Source: Meghimatium bilineatum
Lineage: Eukaryota > Mollusca > Gastropoda > Stylommatophora > Philomycidae
Reading direction: 5' to 3'
DNA length: 64,000 nt
Assembly: GCA_034231615.1 (NCBI GenBank)
Contig: CM067311.1
Coordinates: 19,348,173 to 19,412,172 of the forward strand
Both the position numbers and the translations under genes were made by a program. The notes below the pieces were generated by a model. That model did not search any database. It saw only the letters and a program-made list of their open reading frames with translations, and was not told where the DNA came from. Positions 10,750 to 21,974 of the stretch are shown here, piece by piece (the first letter of the stretch is position 1; each line of letters opens with the position of its first letter).

Positions 10750-13700
10750 CTCCATCGAGACCAGCACCGTGCAGAGGTGATGGGGCTTAGTTCAGCCATC
10801 AAGGGCTGGAAACTAAGACTGGTCGGGCAGTCCCACTCGAGCAGGACCATAGTCCTGCCCTAGTAAGCAGAGTGCTGAAGACGGAGGCATCCAGCCAAAA
10901 GGCCCACAGATAATCAGGATGCCACGCACAAAACACAATGGAAACATGTCTACATCCATAAATAGTTATGGTGCCTGCCCTGTGGCGGACGTTCAGGCAG
11001 GGACGGTGCCGGGCCCTATACCTCGAAAGGGCCCAACCTCAGTTACTGGAAGTCCTTCTCAATTGCCCCGAGGAGCCAGGAGGCAAGGGAATAGAGCTAC
11101 TGGCCAAACAAGCAAACGACCAATAAAAATAATGCACTGGAATGCTGAGGGTGTCAACAGTAAAAGAGATGGATACAGCAAAAAATTGGAACTTGAAAAT
11201 GTCCTCAGTGAAGAACAAGTTAACATATGCTGTATCCAAGAAACACACCTCAGCAGCGACATAGCCTTCAAAATCAGAGGCTACCAGTGCTACCGATCTG
11301 ACCGAAAGGACAGGCGAAAAGGTGGAATTCTGACACTTGTTAAAAACAATATCAGCGCATGTCAGCTGGAAGTATATATGGAAGGGGCAGAATACCAGAT
11401 GCTCCACCTAAAAACAGACAGTGCAGAATTCCATCTCCTGAACTACTACTGCCCAAATGATAAACCATTGGCACTAGACACAATTCCAGACAAAGAGAGA
11501 CGTATGGTGTGTGGTGACTTCAACAGCCACTCTCAGAGCTGGGGCTACGATCATATCGACAAAAGAGGTGAGGAACTTGAGAGCTGGCAGGATGAAAATA
11601 ATCTCATCCTTATTAACCAGCCAGCAGACTCGCCAACTTTCTACTCGAGAGCATGGCACACCACCTCTACACCAGACCTGGCATTCCACTCACCAGGCTT
11701 GGAATGGAACATCACACGTGTTGTTGGAAAGCAGCTTGGAGGTAGTGACCACAGACCAGTATTTCTGGAAATCCACAATGAATTTACCAAGGACAGCAGT
11801 ACGCTCACTAGGTGGAACTATAAAAGGGCAGACTGGAAAATGTACCAGCATTTAACCAGTGTTCTAGCTAAGGACATGAACTTGGACAAAGACATCAATA
11901 GAGCAGTGAGTGAATTTAATAGATATATACTACATGCTGCTAGTAAAACCATACCCAGGGGGGCACGCAAAAACTACAAACCCTACTGGAATGATGAACT
12001 GGAAAAGCTGCAAAATGAGATGGAAACATCTAGACAGCAGGCTGAGAACAGACCTAGCCAAGAACATCACAACAAATATCAGCAAACAAAGGCTAAATTT
12101 CAAAGAGCCAAGTTACAAGCCAGACGGAGCAGCTGGAAAGAAAAAACAGAGTCGCTGAACCTAGAAAGAGATACTAGGAAATTATGGAAACTTGTAAAAC
12201 ATCTAAATGATGAAGGTACAGGGAGAAATACCAGGATCACGCATTATAAAGATAGAAACATTTTAACAGGTAAACATGCAGCTGATTATTTTGCAGATTC
12301 CTTTGCAGAAGACAATAACATCAAAGTCAGCCCAGACAAACAACAGGAGGTTCGAGAGAACCAGCAAAACATTGGACAAGGTGAACCTATACCTGAAGTC
12401 ATGGAGGCACCAATCACAATGAGAGAACTGGAGCATGCAATATCCAAATTGAAAATGAAAAAGTCCCCTGGAGCTGATGGAGTGTCCAATGAAATGATTA
12501 GAAACCTGGGAATTGCAGCAAGAGCAAAGCTACTGCAGATCTTTAACACAAGCTGGTCCACAGGTAATGTACCACAGGCGTGGAGAGAAGCAATAATGAT
12601 ACCACTCCTCAAATCAGGAAAAGATGGCAACACAGTCTCCAACTACAGGCCCATCAGCCTCACAAGCTGTCTATGTAAAACAATGGAACGCATTATCAAT
12701 CTTAGGATGCAGTGGTACCTTGAAAGTGAAAACCTTCTGGTATCACAGCAAGCAGGTTTCAGACAGTGCTACTCTACTGAAGATCAGGCAACCTACCTCT
12801 CCCAAGAGATTGAGGATGCCTTCCAAGAAAAGAAACTGGTACTAGCAGCATGGATAGACCTCAGGAAAGCATTTGATAAGGTCTGGAAAGAAGGGCTAAA
12901 GAAATTGCGAAATTGCAGGGTTAGCTCAAGAATGTACAAATGGGTAAAAGCATACCTGCATAATAGAAGAGCCAGGGTACAATTAGATGGTCGCAAGAGC
13001 AAGAAAGTTCTACTGCGTCATGGAGTCCCCCAGGGAGGAGTCCTGTCACCCACACTTTTCTTGGTTTACATCAATGACCTAGTTGCTGAACTACCACATG
13101 GGATCAAAGTGGCAATGTATGCTGACGACCTGGTGATCTGGTGCACGGAAGAACATGCAACAGTGGCCACTAAACAAATACAAAGAGCTATCGATGCCCT
13201 AACCTTATGGGCAAATAGATGGTGCGTCAGCATTAACACAGATAAGTGCAGCACTACACTCTTTACCCTCTCACCAAAACAAAAAGCTGGTCATATCAAG
13301 ATAGATGGAGAGCTCTTGAAAGAAGACAAACAACCCACATACCTCGGAGTTACTTTTGATGATAAGCTGACATGGAAGCAGCACATAAACAAAGCAACAA
13401 CAAAAGCCAGGAGGAAGCTAGCTATCCTGAGAAAACTAAGTGGAACCACATGGGGAGCCAGTGGAAATATACTCAGTAAAGTTTACCAGCAAGGCATAAG
13501 ACCACACCTGGAATATGGTTCAGCTGCGTGGTGTCCTGCATCAAACACCACATTACAAGATCTAGATAATGTGCAAAACCAGGCACTTAGAATAATGTTG
13601 GGAGCAATGAAAGCAACACCCATAGCAGAGATGCAGAAAATGGGAAGAATGCAAACACTTGGCGAACGCAGAGACACAAAAGTACTAATTCAAGCAGAAA

Positions 13701-14798
13701 GGTTTCAGTGTATGCCAAGTCATCCAATGAAGGAAAGATTCCAAAATCTAGCAATGGGGCGACTGAAAAGGAGCAGCTTTATCCATCAAGCTAAACGACT
13801 CCGTAGACAACTTACAGACCTACCTGAAGTTGACAGCCCCTTAAGGTCTGTACCAGAACAAACCCCGTGGAGTGAAAGCCATGGAATGCCAATATACATT
13901 CAGACCCATGTGAAAGGAATACTAAGCGAGGACGAACAGAACAGTGTGCAGCGAATGACAGTCACCCTCAGTTTCCTGGATGAGGAATATCCACAAGATA
14001 TATGGGTCAGAGTGTACACAGATGGGTCAGCACAGAATGCTGTGAGGAATGGAGGTGCAGGTGTATATATAGAATATCCACACAAGCCTAGAGATACAAT
14101 CAGAACACCGACAGGAAAATTCTGCAATAATTATGATGCAGAAATCCAGGCAATTAGTGTGGCAGCTAAAAAACTGCTGAACTCCAACTCTGGCCTACAG
14201 CCTGTGGTATTCCTGACAGATGCAAGGTCAGTGCTTCAAGCTCTCCAGTCTGGAAAACTAACAGACTTAAAAAAACTACTTAGCGAATTGTCTTACCAGT
14301 ATAGGGTAACCATGCAGTGGATACCCCCTCACTGTGGAATACCAGGAAATGAAAAAGCAGACCAACTGGCTAAGGAAGGTGCTGCAGAAGACCAACCAGA
14401 TATACCAATCACCTATCATCAGAAAAAACAGATGATAAAGTCAATAAGAAAGCCACAAACACCAACACAAGATGACTATCACATTATGAACAGATCAGAA
14501 CAAGTTATAATTCTACGTCTCAGAACAGGACACAACCGACTCCGCAGTCACATGTATACAAAGTTCAAGATTGGCAACACGGCCATGTGTACATGTGGAC
14601 AGGCAGCACAGCTGCCAAACATATACTTCAAGAGTGTTCTGAGCATGAAACGCTGAGGCAGACATATTGGCCAGAGGAAACAACACTGGAATCAAAGCTC
14701 TATGGGACACTGTATGAACTACAAAAGACAGTGAGTTTTATTAAGGAGACAGAATTACAGATATAGACATGTTTCAAGTGAACGAAAGAAGAAGAAGA
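10750..14798 (+). mobile_element. Full-length RNase H-bearing LINE (I-group type)
   Basis: A 4049-bp element lies between perfect 12-bp target-site duplications. The first about 169 bp form a GC-richer 5' leader, then one long frame, then a very short 3' UTR ending GTGAACGAAAGAAGAAGAAG. A 5' end this clean means the copy is not truncated. RNase H after the reverse transcriptase places it in the I superfamily in the broad sense (I, Nimb, Ingi, R1 and relatives); I cannot name the clade. No separate ORF1 is visible before the long frame. Confidence 0.92.
10919..14656 (+). CDS. LINE polyprotein: endonuclease-RT-RNase H
   Basis: This 1245-residue frame makes the enzyme set for target-primed reverse transcription. 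The APE-type endonuclease covers about 68-285: N75 (HWNAEG), E108 (CIQETH), D200 (GDFN), D277-H278 (SDHRP). The reverse transcriptase covers about 510-800, with its catalytic triad present: D647 (WIDLRKAFD) and D736-D737 (YADD). RNase H covers about 1030-1155: D1035 (YTDGS), E1075, D1101 (LTDARS), H1138 and D1148. A CCHC tail begins at CTCG. After CGQAAQ the frame is lost; reading one base off, the family ending (KHILQEC, then EHETLRQTYWP) continues to a stop at 14764-14766. A single-base deletion near 14614 is therefore likely. The ATG at 10919 is the first in frame. Everything upstream of the tail looks competent. Confidence 0.9.
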   Translation: MPRTKHNGNMSTSINSYGACPVADVQAGTVPGPIPRKGPTSVTGSPSQLPRGARRQGNRATGQTSKRPIKIMHWNAEGVNSKRDGYSKKLELENVLSEEQVNICCIQETHLSSDIAFKIRGYQCYRSDRKDRRKGGILTLVKNNISACQLEVYMEGAEYQMLHLKTDSAEFHLLNYYCPNDKPLALDTIPDKERRMVCGDFNSHSQSWGYDHIDKRGEELESWQDENNLILINQPADSPTFYSRAWHTTSTPDLAFHSPGLEWNITRVVGKQLGGSDHRPVFLEIHNEFTKDSSTLTRWNYKRADWKMYQHLTSVLAKDMNLDKDINRAVSEFNRYILHAASKTIPRGARKNYKPYWNDELEKLQNEMETSRQQAENRPSQEHHNKYQQTKAKFQRAKLQARRSSWKEKTESLNLERDTRKLWKLVKHLNDEGTGRNTRITHYKDRNILTGKHAADYFADSFAEDNNIKVSPDKQQEVRENQQNIGQGEPIPEVMEAPITMRELEHAISKLKMKKSPGADGVSNEMIRNLGIAARAKLLQIFNTSWSTGNVPQAWREAIMIPLLKSGKDGNTVSNYRPISLTSCLCKTMERIINLRMQWYLESENLLVSQQAGFRQCYSTEDQATYLSQEIEDAFQEKKLVLAAWIDLRKAFDKVWKEGLKKLRNCRVSSRMYKWVKAYLHNRRARVQLDGRKSKKVLLRHGVPQGGVLSPTLFLVYINDLVAELPHGIKVAMYADDLVIWCTEEHATVATKQIQRAIDALTLWANRWCVSINTDKCSTTLFTLSPKQKAGHIKIDGELLKEDKQPTYLGVTFDDKLTWKQHINKATTKARRKLAILRKLSGTTWGASGNILSKVYQQGIRPHLEYGSAAWCPASNTTLQDLDNVQNQALRIMLGAMKATPIAEMQKMGRMQTLGERRDTKVLIQAERFQCMPSHPMKERFQNLAMGRLKRSSFIHQAKRLRRQLTDLPEVDSPLRSVPEQTPWSESHGMPIYIQTHVKGILSEDEQNSVQRMTVTLSFLDEEYPQDIWVRVYTDGSAQNAVRNGGAGVYIEYPHKPRDTIRTPTGKFCNNYDAEIQAISVAAKKLLNSNSGLQPVVFLTDARSVLQALQSGKLTDLKKLLSELSYQYRVTMQWIPPHCGIPGNEKADQLAKEGAAEDQPDIPITYHQKKQMIKSIRKPQTPTQDDYHIMNRSEQVIILRLRTGHNRLRSHMYTKFKIGNTAMCTCGQAAQLPNIYFKSVLSMKR

Positions 14799-14810
14799 AT
14801 ATCAATTCAT
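14799..14810 (+). repeat. Target-site duplication, right copy
   Basis: ATATCAATTCAT directly after the GAAGAAGAAG tail, identical to 10738-10749. Confidence 0.93.
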
Positions 14811-16885
14811 GGAGCAGTCCTTGACATTTCTGACAATTTTCTAGTAATTTATGCAGCGAAGCATAAATGGAAGCTCTTAATTTATCTAGTAAGCATGTTA
14901 CAGATGTGAGCTCATGATGTATGGATGCAGTTTTTCTACAGGACCTATAAAAAAGGTATAGGTAAACTGAGTTATAAATCAGCATCATAGCACATAGTTT
15001 CGCATAAATGCTTAGTTGCCTAGTCAGTATCTGACCAGAAATCACTAGACTAGTGTCAGCAACCGCACTTGATCAGTAGTGATGATACCATTTTTTTGAA
15101 CTTCCCAGAACATGAACCTGGTACCCTACTTCCTGGTGACTGGGTGAGCAACTGGAGTAATTTTATTTCAAATAACAATGAGTGGACTCAAAACCTTGGT
15201 CAGCTAGAGACCTCTTATTGTAGCCATAAAAGCAAGCCCAGATCATCCTGAAATGGCTAATGAAAGTTAGCCAGTCTGGATTTCCTATGTTTGGACTATT
15301 TAAGAAAAAGTATATAAACATACAAATTCTATTAAGAACTCCTATTGATATGCAAATAGTGAACTTCTATATTGAAGATTCACTTATAGAAATCAACATG
15401 TAAGAGTGTACAGCAAAGATAGAGAGAAAATATTGTCTAAGATGATGTTAATTCAGAATCTGAGATCTAAAAAGAATTTGGCACTCATAATCATAGCAGA
15501 ACACAACACAAATTATATTTATATATTGCTGAAGGGTTAGTATTTACTCTTGCATTCCCAACTCGCTCAAATTTGCTCGCTTCAAAGGGAAGAGAGCTTG
15601 GTCCTTCATATTGCATTGGCAATCCTAATGAACACGTAAGTGGGGCTTAAAAGTTCAACAATAGTTCAAAAGTCACATAAAGGAAAGGCTTCCATTATTT
15701 ATTATTTTAGCATGTAATTATATATGAAGTAAATGTGAAGTCAGATTACACACCATGGGGGGTGGGAGCATGGAGAGTTTGCAATATTTTTGGTGACTAA
15801 TGTCTCATTAGATGTGATGTGGTCAGCTTCACATCAGCTACTTCACTATCCCAGATTTATTATGCTACCTATTTCCTAAGGTTGAATCATCTGTTAACAA
15901 GAAAAACCTCAACATTTATTCCAAGATGTGTAGCTGTGCATTTCTTTCTTTTTTTAAAAGTTACAGCTCATGAAATGAAATCACAATGCACAAAATCTTA
16001 AGAGTGTTGACCTAAAAAATGTCTTCAGGTACCACCTCTGATTTAGGGACATGCAGTCCTATAGCTGTCCCTAAATAGCCATCTGCTTTGTGCAAGCAGG
16101 AAGATTTTTTAGGAAACAGTTCTCAACTGGGAATAAATTATGGATCAGTGTTTGGAAACAGTACTCTAGCCACTATACTGATGTGGCACTACTTGATACA
16201 TACCGGGTATCTCTTTATTCAGTAGAACTTCCAAAGTAGATTGGTGAGGTCAAAATTACCTAAACTGTGATAAATTCATAGGATGTACTAATTGTGGTTT
16301 TGTGAGATTTTAAGTATTCCTTCAACGATGAAACTATGACAGTTCCAGCAAACCAGTAGTGTTCATATAAGCCTGCTCTAGATATTGTGAAAGAACTTAA
16401 GAAAATTAGACAATCCATTATCAAAGATTGGAATTTCACAAACTCATTGAGCACAACTATCAATCCACCATCAAACAACACAGTGACAGTTAAAATAGGT
16501 ATATGGAACATCTGTGCCTCAATAATAAAGATGTTAGGAGCACTTTTACAGATGGATGGTAGAAGAGACAGAGATTGAGACCATAATTTTTTTTAAAACC
16601 AACTACCGGTACATAAATTATGAACACAAATCTATCCCAATGGCAACAAAAAGGCAAATCCTAACTCAATCTTCATAGTTGGTCAAATATATTGAAAAAC
16701 AGAGATTGAAATGACTCTGCCACTTAATGATAATGAATCCTTATTCACCAGCAGCAAGATCTTACCACATGAAAATGGAAAGCAAGATGACTAAGAAGAA
16801 GGTGGATTGAAGGAGTTACTAACATTCTGAGACATCACATTTTTACTTCACATCGTGCCCAAATGTGCCATAGTCTGAATCATCA
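14811..16885. other. Spacer with two faint tRNA-like patches
   Basis: No coding gene recognised. At about 15085-15180 (minus) an AGGTTCATGTTCTGG phrase, and at about 16090-16200 (minus) a TATAGTGGCTAGAGTACTG phrase, resemble B and A boxes of old tRNA-derived SINEs. Both are too decayed to bound. Confidence 0.4.
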
Positions 16886-16889
16886 TCAT

Positions 16890-17995
16890 CGTGTGACACA
16901 TTCTTTCCAGAACGTAGTCTCCTTTATGGACCTTCTGAACACTTGGCGATCTTGGGCGAGTTGAACGGCCTCCTCCAGGGACATGTTTAAATGGTCAGAT
17001 ATATCATTTGTCTATCATCATCTTGGGCGGCCTCTTCCTCTGCTGCCATTCACAGTGCCTTCTGCTACTAGTCTTTCCATGCTGTTATGTCTCTTTAGAT
17101 GTCCAAAAAAGTTCAGCTTTCTTGTTATGATCCTATTTAGAAGCCAGCCCTCTTCGACGTTTAATGATTGTTCTTCTTCTGTGTTCGCTCTCTTATAATC
17201 ACAATGAGTAAATCATGTGATTTCCACTGGGGAGCCTGAAGTATGTTGTGCTAATAGCTTCACAGTTGAACTGTGTTATTTGCACCTCGGTTGGCTCACT
17301 CTGTGTCCAACAGGCACTGAACCATTTCTCATCTGGAAGCCTGGTTCCAGTTTAGGATGAAATTGACAGAAGAGTTGGACCTGGGCTCATTTGCCTTCTT
17401 AGCCGAAGTGTTTTTCACCGACATCGTGAACCCCTTGTCCATGTTCATGAGTCTCACCACGCGTTTGTGAGCAAAGCATGTTCTTAAGCAGAACGACCGT
17501 GTCCCAATTGTGCCTGAGTCCATTGTAACTGAACCCTTTCTCTCTGCGAGTATGTTTTTGGTATAGACAAATTTGACAGCAGAGTTGGGCCAGGGCTCCT
17601 TTCTTTGCTGGGCACTCACAATTGGGTCTCTGTTCGTAAGGACCACTGGTAACTAGAAGCTTGTCTCAAGCTAACAGAGCTTGTAGTTTCGATTTCCGTG
17701 GAACGTTTTCCCTTTCTATTTGCACTTGGCGCTGTGCTGCTCTCTTATTGTACTTGGTATGTTGTCTTGTCTCTCGTCATGCATCTACCTTTTGGTGGTA
17801 CTTTTGGAATCTTGGTTATCTGTTAAAATCTCTCTCAAAATCTGCCGAGGGCAGAGCTGTACCCTTTAATGATTGTAATACTTCTTTGTTTGTCTTTTTT
17901 GCTGTCCATGGAATATGCAAAATTTTTCGGTAGCATCTCAACTTGAAACGGAAATTTTCTTTGCCACTGTTTTATTTTCAGTCTGAAAATCAATC
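16890..17995 (-). mobile_element. RTE-B LINE 3' fragment, split by retroposon J
   Basis: Minus-strand translation of the two halves reads KEVLQSLNVEEGWLLNRII and then FFGHLKRHNSMERLVAEGTV, followed by RGRGRP. The reading crosses the J insertion after removal of one 12-bp target copy. The 3' end holds CTACGTTCTGGAAAGAATG and a GATGATGATT tail, shared with 26.0-26.6 kb, 39.3 kb and 53.3 kb. It is 5'-truncated, with no catalytic RT core. Confidence 0.75.
17172..17864 (-). mobile_element. Retroposon J, copy 1 (uncharacterised)
   Basis: A 693-bp unit is flanked by perfect 12-bp duplications TTTAATGATTGT (17160-17171 and 17865-17876). On the minus strand it ends GAGAGCGAACACAGAAGAAG, the same kind of tail as the I-group LINEs and SINE I. 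A longer copy sits at 43167-44121. A 105-residue frame on the minus strand (17329-17646) is not preserved in that copy, so it is unlikely to be a protein. Inside, CCCAACTCTGCTGTCAAATT and a diverged CCAACTCTTCTGTCAATT form a short internal duplication. I do not recognise the family; it could be a 5'-truncated LINE 3' UTR or a long non-autonomous retroposon. Confidence 0.8.
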
Positions 17996-18236
17996 ATCAA
18001 TCAATCCTGCATAACATTATGGCAAAAACAGAGAAAAGATAAATAGACTTCCCCACAGTTTACAACTTTCCTGGACTAGAAACAGACCACAGTAAAGTAG
18101 CAGTACAGTGAGCCTCATGTCATATTGTCATTACCTTCGTATGTTGACCGGTTTACTAGTCCATTGGTGGTTCACCTTATAGAAATTTGACTGTAATTGT
18201 TATTCTTATGAAAAACTGTCATACTTTAAGCTGTGT

Positions 18237-18497
18237 TTTGCTTGTGTTGTACTAGGGTCTAACACAGAATCAAACAATAGTAACACTGTTACCTGCCATG
18301 TATGTTGTAAGAGGTGCCTAAGAGGTTTTTGGGGTGGAGTTGGCTGCCCCATCTCAGAAGCCATGCTGAAGTTCGATGTGTCAGACCAAAAGGTGCAGAT
18401 ATCACAGCCAGGCTGTAAACCATGACACAAAGAATTCTGTTCTCCTTACTACAACCCACTAATCTGCAGGAGTTTCAAGAAGAATGTAGAAGAAGAA
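18237..18497 (+). mobile_element. SINE I copy
   Basis: Contains aatagtaacactgttacctg, tgtaagaggtgcctaagagg, gatgtgtcagaccaaaaggt and ctgtaaaccatgacac in family order, ending GTAGAAGAAGAAG. GCTGTGT at 18230-18236 and 18498-18504 is a possible 7-bp target duplication. Confidence 0.8.
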
Positions 18498-18504
18498 GCT
18501 GTGT

Positions 18505-19190
18505 GTATCCTCTGACACAGGCAATCAGTTGTTCAGAGAAATTTGTTCACAATAACCAGAAGTTGGATACCCATTTTCTTCAGGATGTACTGGGGAGTAG
18601 ACTATACCAAGATTTAATCCTCAGTATATTTTCTACTTGGAGTTAAGTAAAGGCTTCCAAGTTGGGTGATCCAGGTTCAACGTTTCCATTCAACTGGAAA
18701 AGACTTTTAGACAACACACAGCTTCTAGGTTAAGAAAATGAGAACAAAATCTTCCAGCAAAGTTAATACAGGTCTAACACTCAAACATGTAGATAAAGGG
18801 ATGTGAGTGTTGTGTGTTCATAAGATTCAAACCCTCCCCCAAATTTAACAACACTGCAAAACTATTAAATATAGTTAACCCCATATGCAAAGAAATTTTC
18901 CCTTAAAAAAGCTCATCAAAAAGAGTGATAAATTGTTTTTATTAAGGGAAAACCTTCTCCCCCAGCAAAGTCATATCTGTGTACTTGCTAAAACCATATT
19001 CCTCAATACAAATTAATGATATGAAAACAGGACTACGCAAACATTTTGGTATTTGAATCAACAAAATTAATCACTGTCAGATAATACCACTCAAAATTAA
19101 GAAGCACAAGCCCTGCAATGCTGGATCCATTTAGCAATAACCACACATAAATTTGGTTATAAGTTCTTAAAGTGGTACTTTTCCATCCTT
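18505..19190. other. Spacer, nothing recognised
   Basis: Short open frames only; no repeat match noted. Confidence 0.4.
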
Positions 19191-19194
19191 CCAG

Positions 19195-19590
19195 GTGATA
19201 GAACTTGTATTATTACTGTCCTATAATATCCTATGGAATGAATTCAAATCAAATGATAAAATCAGAGAAGAGACGAATCAAAACTTCATCACAGATGTTA
19301 TCAGAAAACACCATGGTCCTACATCGGGCATGTCCTATGCGCAGTCATCAACAGAATACGCCACCAATCTCTTGAATGGATACCTACAGGCAAAAGAGCC
19401 AGGGGTAGACCAAAAGAAACAATGAAAAGAACAATACTTAGAGAAAGTAAAACAATCAATATACACACTATTCAAGAACTGCACAGAATATCTTTGAACG
19501 GACAGAATTGGAGAGATCTGACCTCCTCCCTATACGCTAACTTCAGCGTTAAAGGAAAATGAATGAATGAATAATATGCTACAATCCATA
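19195..19590 (+). mobile_element. LINE family G 3' end
   Basis: The last about 110 bases (ctattcaagaactgcacagaa, then ggagagatctgacctc, then AAAATGAATGAATGAAT) recur at 59485-59600. Before that, broken frames hold a late-LINE pattern (an AKEPGV/RGRP-like turn near 19400). The (GAAT)n end is the probable tail. Confidence 0.65.
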
Positions 19591-19735
19591 GGGATGGTGG
19601 ATGTCACTAGCAAGAGAAATCTGAGCCTCAAGGAAGTTTTCACAGTATCTACAAGGAGTATAAAACAACTTATGCCATCATGTGCTGTTGTGTGTCTTCT
19701 CAAACATTTTGTCTTCGTGAAGACATTTTAATAAC
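19591..19735 (-). mobile_element. LINE C-terminal zinc-finger remnant
   Basis: Decayed version of the block better preserved at 20435-20690 and 45065-45260, recognised by gatggtggatgtcactagcaa, gagcctcaagg and catgtgctgttgtgtgtctt in the same order. Confidence 0.5.
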
Positions 19736-20015
19736 TAAATGAGATTTTGTTAAAATTCTTCTATGCCATACTTGTATTTTCATTTGTTTGAGTTTATATT
19801 AGACTACATAGATCCATGTAGTCGCATTCTATATTGGTGCTCTATTCTATGTTTATTTGTCCCTATCGTAATAAAGACCTTTTGGTGGACACATCAATTT
19901 GTTATGATGTAGGCTCTATGTAAATCCTACTCAACCAATTTTCTATTTGTGTTTTCAATGTATCTACCTATATGGAATACAGTTTTACTGCACTTTCCTC
20001 ATTCATTCTATCATT
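19736..20015 (+). repeat. Repeat H2 with stem-loop, copy 1
   Basis: It contains AATAAAGACCTTTTGGTGGA, then gctctatgtaaatcctac and tgtatctacctatatggaa, then a gttttactgca block. The same order occurs at 25310-25625, where the stem is intact. Confidence 0.5.
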
Positions 20016-20434
20016 AAATGGCAACATTTATTGTGGCAAAACAAGTACAATAATAATAAAGTAAGTACAAAATAAATTAACAATGGCAAGATATGCAGCA
20101 TATATTGATATAATTTTTTGTACAAATACATTTTTGTATTATGTTATGGCAATAAAAACAGTTTAATTTTTTTTTAAATATTTGTCATCATCATGATCTA
20201 CTTGAAGATCTGTGGGTCTTACCAGTGACCTACCATACAAATCAGCATGCAACCTTATACTTCTAGTAGATGATATGACTATTATAGCAAGGTTTTCTTC
20301 CAGTGAAATCTCTAAAGAATTAATCTTCAGTTCTATGTTTCAAGTTGTATGTTCTGTTATTCAACAGTAGGGTTAGTTCTATCTATCCAAATGATAGTAT
20401 TATTGTTGTGCTATAAAAAATATAATCTACGATC

Positions 20435-20690
20435 CAATGCCATGATGGATGTGACTCACAAGACTAATATGAGCCACAAAGAGTCTTCCACAGTATGTAC
20501 ATGGAATCACAGACCCACTTGTACCAACATGTGCTATTGTGTATCTTGTTAGACATGTAACCCTTGAACTAACTGCTATCACTGTTTCCTTTATATTTAT
20601 ATCATTCGTGATCTTTCTCCTCCATGCAACACAATCTATGGCATCTTGTATCCATGATTCTGTATTGTTGTTCTCCACTCTTAGATAAAA
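20435..20690 (-). mobile_element. LINE C-terminal fragment with C2H2-like finger
   Basis: The minus-strand frame at 20427-20678 reads WIQDAIDCVAWRR, then IPCTYCGRLFVAHISLVSHI, a CxxC...H...H finger of the kind that ends some LINE polyproteins. A related but more decayed copy lies at 45065-45260. No upstream RT core is present. Confidence 0.6.
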
Positions 20691-21970
20691 TGCATGTCTT
20701 GTCTCAATTTCTTATTTGTGCCTTCGTTCAAATAATTCCAGTGGATGACAAAGAAATGCAAGACTGTTAATATGACAACTTTGCCATTCTGTAACAGACT
20801 TTTCAGTGGTGGAGAATGTTAGATGCACAATCACTGTAGATGGGTCAAATCTTACAGAAGAATGATGAACTAGTTGGCCCAGAAGGCCATGCTATTCTCC
20901 TATCAGAATATCATGATCCTGGGATACTGCCACACTGGAATACATTTCTGAAGAACAAAGTAAGCCTTTGAGACAACAAACCTTATACAAGCTCTAATGT
21001 CATCTCGATGATTGAACTGAGTAGGATCTCTGCCTTTGCTAGAAAGGATGTAAGCGGTCAAGAGCTACATGCACACAGATAATGAGATTATTTCATCATC
21101 AACAAGTGCCATTTCCACATACATTGTTCTGTAATTTTGTGCAAAGTTGCAAACAGACCATCTTCAGAAGTGACCTTTCGGAAGTGAATATACTGATCTT
21201 TTTTAATCTTTTGGCCATATTTCACTTTTCTAGATCTTACCACAAAGGGCATGATAGACATGGTCACTGGATTCTCCTCCTGATTATATCAATTCAGCAA
21301 CCAATTAGTTGTACTTTTGTGACTTGCCAGTTTTTTAAGTTTTAAATTGTCCAATGTACTGCTATGATGAATTCTGGTTCAAGTTCTGTGTGTCTAGTTG
21401 TGTTTAAGTCTGTGTCTATGTTTGGATATTTGTACATTTTCCAACAGTATTTCATCCACCTGTTCAGAGTGTTTTTATTTCCTGACATGTCTTCAATTGC
21501 ATATTTGGCTGGTTGAAATTTTGCTGTCAATTATTTTTGCTCCATTAAAGCACAGAAGCCGCTCTTTGTGTCTCACTACACTTTAAAAAATACTAAATAT
21601 ATTAACATTGGCAAATTTCAAGTACATTTGAGAATTAATAATGAAAATAAATAAAACTAGAATAAACATAATCAAATTTGTCTGCAGAGACACAAAACAT
21701 TCAATTTGTATTGGTATTTGAAATCTCTATTTAACTATAAGTTTCTAACACAAAGTGTATTTTTAAGAGTGAGATTTAGCAATAAAAAGAAGAATCATTA
21801 ACCCTTTAATTACTATGCATGATTTTACTTATTCCTCCCCCCCCCTTCTGATGACTTAAGACGAGCTAACTATATTTTCTTATTCTCTATCTCCTCATTG
21901 CTCAAATTAATTTAAATCTGAAATCGCAGAAGTTCCAGTATGTGTCACACATCCCATCTATGTCCAGTAT
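20691..21970. other. Spacer, nothing recognised
   Basis: Several 60-90 residue frames lack domains. There is a homopolymer C run near 21838. Confidence 0.4.
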
Positions 21971-21974
21971 GTGT

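Noticed and set aside
11511-11855. 114-residue frame overlapping the LINE
   Set aside because: Alternate-frame shadow of the endonuclease region; no domain of its own.
17329-17646. 105-residue minus-strand frame inside retroposon J
   Set aside because: It lies inside a mobile element, has no recognised domain, and is not conserved in the second copy.
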